From the NCBI GenBank assembly GCA_029204225.1, contig CM055110.1:33503874-33567873 (forward strand): a stretch of DNA of 64,000 nt, in the 5' to 3' direction. Positions 59,301 through 64,000 of the stretch are shown piece by piece. Positions within the stretch are counted from its first letter, which is position 1; each line of letters begins with the position of its first letter. Below the pieces are notes generated by a model, which was given only the letters and a program-made list of their open reading frames with translations, ran no database searches and was not told the DNA's origin. This DNA comes from Diphasiastrum complanatum. Taxonomy: Eukaryota > Streptophyta > Lycopodiopsida > Lycopodiales > Lycopodiaceae. The position numbers and the translations under genes were made by a program.

Positions 59301-62300
59301 CTAGAGTCATTACAAACTCACCCCCGTGCATTAGAGTTAGGACTTCTTGCCAAATACAAACAGAAAACACATCGGTTCGACATAGATTCTAAAGAGAAAG
59401 ACACAAATCAAATTGAACTTCAACAAAGCATAGCTGATTAATCTCTCCAATCTAGCTCAATGGATCAATGACACAGTTTGTCGCACCCCTCCAATACTTT
59501 ATGTCAAACTCGAACTCTTGAATGAGCTCCTACCATTTGGCCTTACAGTCTTTCAGGTCTATGACATCACAAATGTACTTAAGGGATTGGTGATCAATCG
59601 TCACTATGAATTTGGATCCATACAAATAATGTCTCCAAATCTCTATGGTGCAAATAATAGCAAAGAGTTCCTTCTCATAGGTAGAATACCTACATTGGGT
59701 AGGATCCAACTTTTTGTTTTCAAAAGCAACCAGTCTACCATCTTGATAAAGGAATGCTCCTACTGCATAACAGCTAGCATATGTATCAACAAAATACAAG
59801 GTGTTTGGATCAACTATGTGTAGTATGGATGCAATTGACACACGATACATCAAAGCTTTCATTCAGTTCATCGTTCCATTGAACAGGTGGACTGAATCTT
59901 TTACAATTGTGTTTGGTAATCCTCTTCACTCTCTCAAGAAGATTTGTTAGACGCAATGCCAAGAAGGCATAGTCCATAATAAATCTATGAAATAATCTTG
60001 TGAAGCCTAGATGATATTTCACTTGCTGAATTGTTTTCATAATAGGCCATTCGTATACCTTACAAACTTTATCATGATCGATTTTGATACTTTGATCCAT
60101 AGAATTAATGAACCGTTAGCGGTTCACCATGGTTCTAAGAACCGTACGGTTCTTAAATTTTTTTGCCTAGAACCGTGGTGAACTGTACTGATTACTTAAT
60201 TAATTAATTTTTTTTTCTTTAGTTTCCCCCCCCAAAAAAATATGCAAAAAAAAAGGCCAAAAAAAGCTGTGAAATCTATGAATTCTGTGAAATCATCTGT
60301 GAAATCTGTCAATCATCTGTGAAATCTGTGATTTTGGTAATTAGTTAGTTAATTAATCGATTAATTAATTAAATAGAGGAACCATACCACGGTTCAAGGA
60401 ACCGTGGTATGGTTCCTCCCACGGTTCCCAGAACCCACGGTTCTGGGAACCGTGGGTTCTATGCTTTGATCACATATGAAATGGCCTAGATACTTGAGTT
60501 TTGTTTAAAATAACTCGCACTTTGACCCTTTAGCATAGAGATTTTCTTGTTCTAAAATCTTTAACATGGTACAAAAATGCTCTTCCAGAGTACAACTACA
60601 CACCAATGTGTCATCAAGAAAAACTACAAAAAACACATATGGAGTCTGGACAAAGATGGCTCATCATCTGTTGAAACGCTATCCGAGCATTCATAAGCAT
60701 AAATGGTAAAACTAAAAATTCATGGTGAGCATATTGTGTCCAAAAGCCTATTTTTGACATGTCCCCATCCTTTAATTTGATGGTAATTTGATGAAGGTCT
60801 ATCTTGACGAAATACCTTGCACCATTCAGACACTCCATTAGATCATCCATTCTAGGTAAGGAATATTGATCTTCTATTGACATTATTTAACATCGATTTA
60901 CTTTCCCATCTCTTATCAGGGATATCCAATGGATGCAACAAACCACCAGCCTTAAGGGGCTCAGCCTTAGGAGAGGGCTTGCATTTAACCACGTATGACT
61001 TGACATATGGCTTGAGTTTTGGCCAATAAAACACACTTCTGACCAAGTCAAGAGTCCTGTGTACATCGGGATGTCCTACACAGGGTATGTCATGACATTC
61101 AAACAAAATCTTGGTTTAAGCACATCGTCCTCTGGTACACAAACCTTCCCATTCTGAAATAGCAATCCATCTCGAATGGTAAACTGTTTCACAATTTTCT
61201 CTTCTTTTATTATTATTAGAGCGGCCTGTGAACTCGTCTCAACACTGTCCTCATTTCTTCTGATCCGAACAATTGTCTAAATACGACCAAAATGAGAATC
61301 ATTTTCATATTTTTTATCTAATCGAAAGACATAGATCCATAGAAATTTGGGTGAAAGACAAGTCTTTGAGTTCACCAATCCGACTAAGAGCATCCGCAAT
61401 TTGATTAGAGCTGCCTCTTATATAATAGATTTCATGATCGAATTCTTGAATCCATTTGGCCCATTGGGCTTTCCTACCCCGAAGATTGCAGAACATGACT
61501 AAACTCATAAAACACAATGGTTAGGCTTAGTAAAAATAAACCAAATGAGACTCAAATTTCTTTCTATGAAAAATAGCGTCCTTCAAGAATGATTCACTAT
61601 CTTCTATAATAAGCTTACAACTAGTCTCCAAAAATAGATCAAGGCAACTATCTTTCTTAAACTTTTTAAGAATAGACCTTACATGCTTTTCTCATCATCA
61701 AAAGCAAAAGTAGCATACTAATTTTTAAAAATTTCTATCCTTAAAGTATTATGAAAATTTAAGATAATGTGTTTCCCCTCAAGCTCGCAAATCAATGAAG
61801 AGATAACATGATTGCCATCATACAAAAAATAGAGACAACGAGAGCGGGCGGTCCACCAAATGCGGCCGAAATACGCCGCCTTGGTTAAAAGTCACACTAG
61901 TCACGCCCGTGACACCCGCCTTCGGAAAGCCTAAGGAAATACCCAAGCCTGAAAGTCGGCGAAATACCACCGCTCCATTAACAAAGCGGTGTGTATAATT
62001 TTGGCCCATATGTAAAAATAATCTCACAAGGTTTAAATTACTCCTTCATAAGTCCTATTTTGTCTCTTCTTAGTCTAACCTTTTATGGTTATTAAAGTCT
62101 ATGCTAACATGTTGAACTTGAATGATGGGCTTGTTCATGTTCTAAACAGATTTTTAAAATTGATATTAAAATTTATTCAGTATGTGTCCATTTTGTACTC
62201 CCTGGAACTATGGTATAGATGTATTATAGACCAATACTAAGCTCATTCAGCCAAGATTTTGGAGCACTTTTTGTGTTCATTTAGAGAAAAAGCTGACAGT

Positions 62301-63240
62301 AACCAAAGTATATAAATGTCAAATCTACTAGTCAAAATAAGCAAGAAAACTTGAAGAGATTCCACTGGAAATTATTGGGATTGCAAAAAAGGACATTAAT
62401 CGAATATTAGCCAAGGAAGAAGACAAGAAACAAGGTATATATTTTCTGACAACAGGTCTTTCTAGTTGGAGAGGTACTTATTTGCAAATGCTCTCAGCCC
62501 AAATGTTGGAAAATTGTCAAACCCACAGCTATCACCAATGCCAGAATAGAACCACTTGAAGAAGCTCCACAAGAAAGAGATGCTGAAGTACTTGCCAAGC
62601 AAGTTCACCTGTTTTCTGGAGTAAAAGAAGAGCATACCAAGATTTGAATAACCTCTGAATTTCCATAAGTATTTGTTGAAGTCTCAAAAATTGATAATTT
62701 TTTTTTTCTCGAAAAATGATAAATTTTGTCAGCTGTGGGAATGGAAATTGTACTTTGCCTGTGTTGCACCATGTGGCGTGTGGAAACTATTTATGAGGAC
62801 AGCTGTTGCTGTTCCACTTGGATAGGTTAGGTTGTAGTCTACAATCATCACCTGAAGAAAACAACAAATATTACAGAGCACGTGATGTCAGAGCACATTC
62901 ACAAAAGCAGACCTGAAAAGATCTTATAAGCTTCAAATTCTCAGCAATAGAATCAATCTCCAAAGCACATTCTATCCCTTGGATAAAAGTTAGCTGATGG
63001 GAAAATCAGCAAACCAACCAACATCATCTTTTGTTTTGGCAGAAAATCATGAGGGTAAGACACAAGAAACCTTGCTCAGAGGGATGAGTGTCACGATGCC
63101 AATAAAACCAACAACCATCAAATATGGAATAATTCGCCTCAAAGTAGGTTGGTAGACATCCTCAGGGCGGTTTCCCATTTCTTTTCCCAAATTTTCATAA
63201 CTTTGTTGATCCATTGCTAGCAGGTAAGTGCTAAATCCAC
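50145..63240 (-). CDS. YSL: Yellow Stripe-Like metal-nicotianamine transporter, 5' truncated by window
   Basis: Six exons on the minus strand: 63240-63071, 62851-62754, 62615-62478, 53255-53066, 52058-51935 and 51094-50145. All have GT/AG borders and compatible phases and give 555 residues plus stop. Full YSLs are near 670, so about 110 N-terminal residues lie beyond 64000. Hallmarks in order are [86 protein letters not shown] and [18 protein letters not shown]. YSLs are OPT-family proton symporters with many membrane helices that carry Fe, Cu, Zn or Mn as nicotianamine or phytosiderophore chelates. The donor of the 51935 exon is the least certain: a CAG|GT with the right phase was chosen. 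The reading frame is intact; the substrate and subfamily cannot be read from this. Confidence 0.93.
51095..53065 (-). other. YSL short introns, no other gene
   Basis: The introns at 51095-51934 and 52059-53065 hold no transposon that I recognise and no coding text. A frame at 52366-52554 is chance. Confidence 0.6.
53288..53338. repeat. CT/GA microsatellite
   Basis: About 25 dinucleotide units. On the YSL strand it is a GA run some 30 bp upstream of an exon acceptor at 53256. Confidence 0.95.
53518..54229. mobile_element. hAT-like MITE, family 1, copy A
   Basis: A 712-bp element with perfect 8-bp duplication TACAAAAC at 53510-53517 and 54230-54237. Ends are CAAGGTTGCAGTCCGG and, read inward from the other side, CTGTGTTGCAGCGG. 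Subterminal GGATCGCGATCC-type palindromes lie at both ends. There is no transposase. It matches copy B (55746-56301) in reverse orientation over most of its length but carries an extra GC-rich middle. Confidence 0.88.
53857..53931. repeat. GC-rich hairpins inside MITE copy A
   Basis: GGGGGGCAACGCCCCCC and GGGGGGCTACCGCCCCCC lie in tandem, separated by C-runs. They belong to a block of about 150 bp (53775-53930) absent from copy B. Such G/C runs can fold as hairpins or G-quadruplexes. Confidence 0.85.
54588..55101. repeat. Interspersed array of an 18-bp palindrome
   Basis: CTGTCCAGCGATGGACAG (7-bp arms, 4-base loop) is exact or near exact at 54588, 54829, 54867, 54932, 55014 and 55084. Partial copies containing TGGcAGCGATG or TGGACAGCGATGGA lie at 54651, 54703 and 54761. 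A half copy in reverse orientation (ATCACTGGACAGT) follows at 54951. Spacing is 38-82 bp with unrelated DNA between; full-length copies are often followed by TAAGCT or CAAGC. In copy 9 both arms changed together (CTATCCA...TGGATAG), keeping pairing. Confidence 0.85.
55746..56301. mobile_element. hAT-like MITE, family 1, copy B
   Basis: A 556-bp element in inverse orientation to copy A, with perfect 8-bp duplication CTATGGTT at 55738-55745 and 56302-56309. Ends are CTGAGTTGCAACGG and, read from the other side, CAAAGTTGCAGTCC. Contains an ATT microsatellite at about 55787-55810. Because each copy has its own duplication, the two inserted independently. Confidence 0.88.
57168..57313. repeat. 73-bp tandem duplication
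   Basis: Two adjacent units, 57168-57240 and 57241-57313, starting CAACCTTGAGGGAACTATTA, differing at a few bases. No coding role is seen. Confidence 0.9.
58100..58405. repeat. Degenerate tandem repeat in an LTR-like region
   Basis: Four to five units of roughly 60 bp built on GGCACTACRRCTACTGCCCG and GTAAGGA. This resembles the tandem repeat inside the gypsy LTR at 40168-40460. TATATAAAAGAG at about 58557 could be the LTR's TATA box, so this stretch is probably an LTR. Confidence 0.6.
59510..60097 (-). pseudogene. Gypsy RT-RNase H remnant (right part split by MITE)
   Basis: The minus-strand connection text [20 protein letters not shown] (60020-59950) is followed by RNase [45 protein letters not shown] and DHQSLKYI, ending at a stop at 59530. 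The first RNase H Asp is present. Its upstream RT is at 60614-60883, separated by a MITE. Confidence 0.8.
60098..60463. mobile_element. hAT-like MITE, family 2, copy 2
   Basis: A 366-bp element with the same ends as 13773-14183 (CATAGAATTAATG ... GGGTTCTATG) and a perfect 8-bp duplication CTTTGATC (60090-60097 and 60464-60471). It inserted into gypsy pol inside a YSL intron. Subterminal AACCGTACGGTTC-type palindromes are conserved; the inner minisatellite is shorter than in copy 1. Confidence 0.88.
60464..60893 (-). pseudogene. Gypsy reverse transcriptase fragment
   Basis: Minus-strand text [30 protein letters not shown] (first catalytic Asp), [15 protein letters not shown] and AFQQMMSHL. 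The YxDD region follows near 60600 but is damaged. Fits the Ty3/gypsy RT and continues beyond the MITE at 60098-60463. Confidence 0.75.
60894..61517 (-). pseudogene. Gypsy RNase H end and integrase zinc-binding fragment
   Basis: The minus-strand RNase H end [20 protein letters not shown] and [10 protein letters not shown] (61480-61380) is followed by an integrase N-domain with [18 protein letters not shown] and FYWPKL (61095-61015). It stops at DIPDKRWES at about 60905. RT sequence follows immediately, which is the wrong order for one element, so two gypsy copies meet here. Confidence 0.75.
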
Positions 63241-63463
63241 CTGTGTAATTAAATTGTTGTAAGTTAGTTTGATCAATTTGAACGTGAGCTTTGCCACAAC
63301 ATCTTAATTGTAGCGTCACAGTATGAAGTATTGAATTTTTGGATGAAATTGAGCATGCTTAATAGAAAACAGTTAACGTAGTTTCACATCATGAAGGTGT
63401 ATTATGATAATAGAACATTAGAAAGGCACTATGAAACTGCAAACATCATTTATATATTAGATC

Positions 63464-63549
63464 ACCAACGGGATTGGCTGAGTTGGTTAGCTTGACATCC
63501 AAAGTTTCTTTGGTCTCATGTTGAGCCTCCCCTTGGAAACCAAGAAGCA
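63464..63549 (+). mobile_element. tRNA-derived SINE, copy 2
   Basis: About 86 bp, colinear with 48898-48983. It shares ATCCAAAGTTTCTTTGGTC and CCTCCCCTTGGAAACCAAG, with a diverged A box (TGGCTGAGTTGG) and a B box that lost a base (GTTGAGCC). TATATTAG at 63453-63460 and 63554-63561 is the likely duplication. It lies upstream of the first visible YSL exon, probably in an intron. Confidence 0.65.
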
Positions 63550-63784
63550 TATGTATATTAGGCAAACTTACGTCTACAAATATATAGAACTATATTCAAT
63601 ACTCTTTTATGATTTTCCAATGCAAGTGCAAGCAAAGAGCCCTTTGTTGGACTTGTCAGAATAAAAATAGTGGAAAAAATAGGTTTTTGGTTATATCGCA
63701 ATAATAAGCTAGGTTAGAACATTCCATCCAATTCAAACCTAAGAATACATTAATGAGCAGATTTGGAAGTTGAAGGAAGTACAT

Positions 63785-64000
63785 CGTTCAATGACTACAA
63801 ATGACGTCTGATACATTACACGAGATAGTGCATCTGCCACACGATTCTCGGCACCTTTCTTGTTTTGAATCTCCATTAGAAATTCTTGCATAAGCTCAGA
63901 CCATCTGGCTTGCCATCCTCTAAGGTCTGGCTACTTACAAAAGAATCTCAAGATATCATGATCAGTGAATACCTCAAATTCCAATCCATACATATAATGC
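63785..64000 (-). pseudogene. Gypsy RNase H fragment
   Basis: From the right edge the minus strand reads YMYGLEFEVFTDHDILRFF, then ARWSELMQEFLMEIQNKK and AENRVADALS, typical of Ty3/gypsy RNase H. It continues beyond the window and may be within a further YSL intron. Confidence 0.75.

Larger units (their letters stand above)
53256..62477 (-). other. 9.2-kb YSL intron filled with transposons
   Basis: The exon ending AA at 62478 joins the exon starting G at 53255 in phase, so the whole stretch is intronic. It contains a CT/GA microsatellite, two hAT-like MITEs, a palindrome array, tandem repeats and gypsy fragments, listed separately. Stretches without assigned content are 56310-57160, 57314-58090, 58405-59500 and 61520-62470. 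The last includes a GC-rich tract near 61840-61990 of unknown origin. Confidence 0.85.

Overview
The window is nuclear DNA of a land plant, most likely a seed plant with a large, repeat-rich genome. This rests on two recognisable plant genes with GT/AG introns, plant LTR retrotransposons primed by initiator Met tRNA, hAT-like miniature elements with 8-bp target duplications, a tRNA-derived SINE, and introns of about 4 kb and 9 kb stuffed with transposons. The long introns would suit a gymnosperm or a large-genome angiosperm, but I cannot fix the species.

Real genes: (1) a complete RAR1 orthologue (CHORD-domain co-chaperone of plant immunity) on the minus strand, 10126-15036, five exons, 221 codons; (2) the 3' six exons of a Yellow Stripe-Like (YSL) metal-nicotianamine transporter on the minus strand, 50145-63240, whose 5' exon(s) lie beyond the right edge; (3) at 962-1171 a short centromeric-histone-H3-like (CENH3) fragment, frameshifted and truncated. 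An unrecognised coding-like remnant lies at 1303-2077 (minus). Almost everything else is transposon-derived.

Layout: 1-890, an array of a 16-bp motif in alternating orientation; 962-1171, the CENH3 fragment; 1.3-10 kb, degraded repeats including one copia-type LTR with primer-binding site; 10.1-15.1 kb, RAR1, with two MITE-like elements in intron 1; 16.05-39.6 kb, a scrambled block holding a Helentron-like element (Pif1-type helicase plus endonuclease), a Ty3/gypsy chromovirus, a nonautonomous copia element with both LTRs, a decayed copia and several LTR fragments; 39.6-43.1 kb, a second gypsy element on the minus strand; 43.5-48.7 kb, copia gag and LTR remnants; 48.9 kb, a tRNA-derived SINE; 50.1-63.2 kb, YSL. 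Its 9.2-kb intron holds two copies of a hAT-like MITE, an array of short palindromes, tandem repeats and gypsy pol fragments that are themselves hit by another MITE.

The most interesting result is structural. Fragments of the helicase, endonuclease and gypsy integrase at 16.05-17.6 kb are exactly complementary to fragments at 34.4-35.2 kb. Inverting about 16.96-34.97 kb on paper rejoins both the endonuclease and the integrase, and also explains why the two LTRs of one gypsy element now face each other. A second, smaller inversion then rejoins the helicase to the rest of the endonuclease. No tool was run; all calls are from reading the sequence and the translations.
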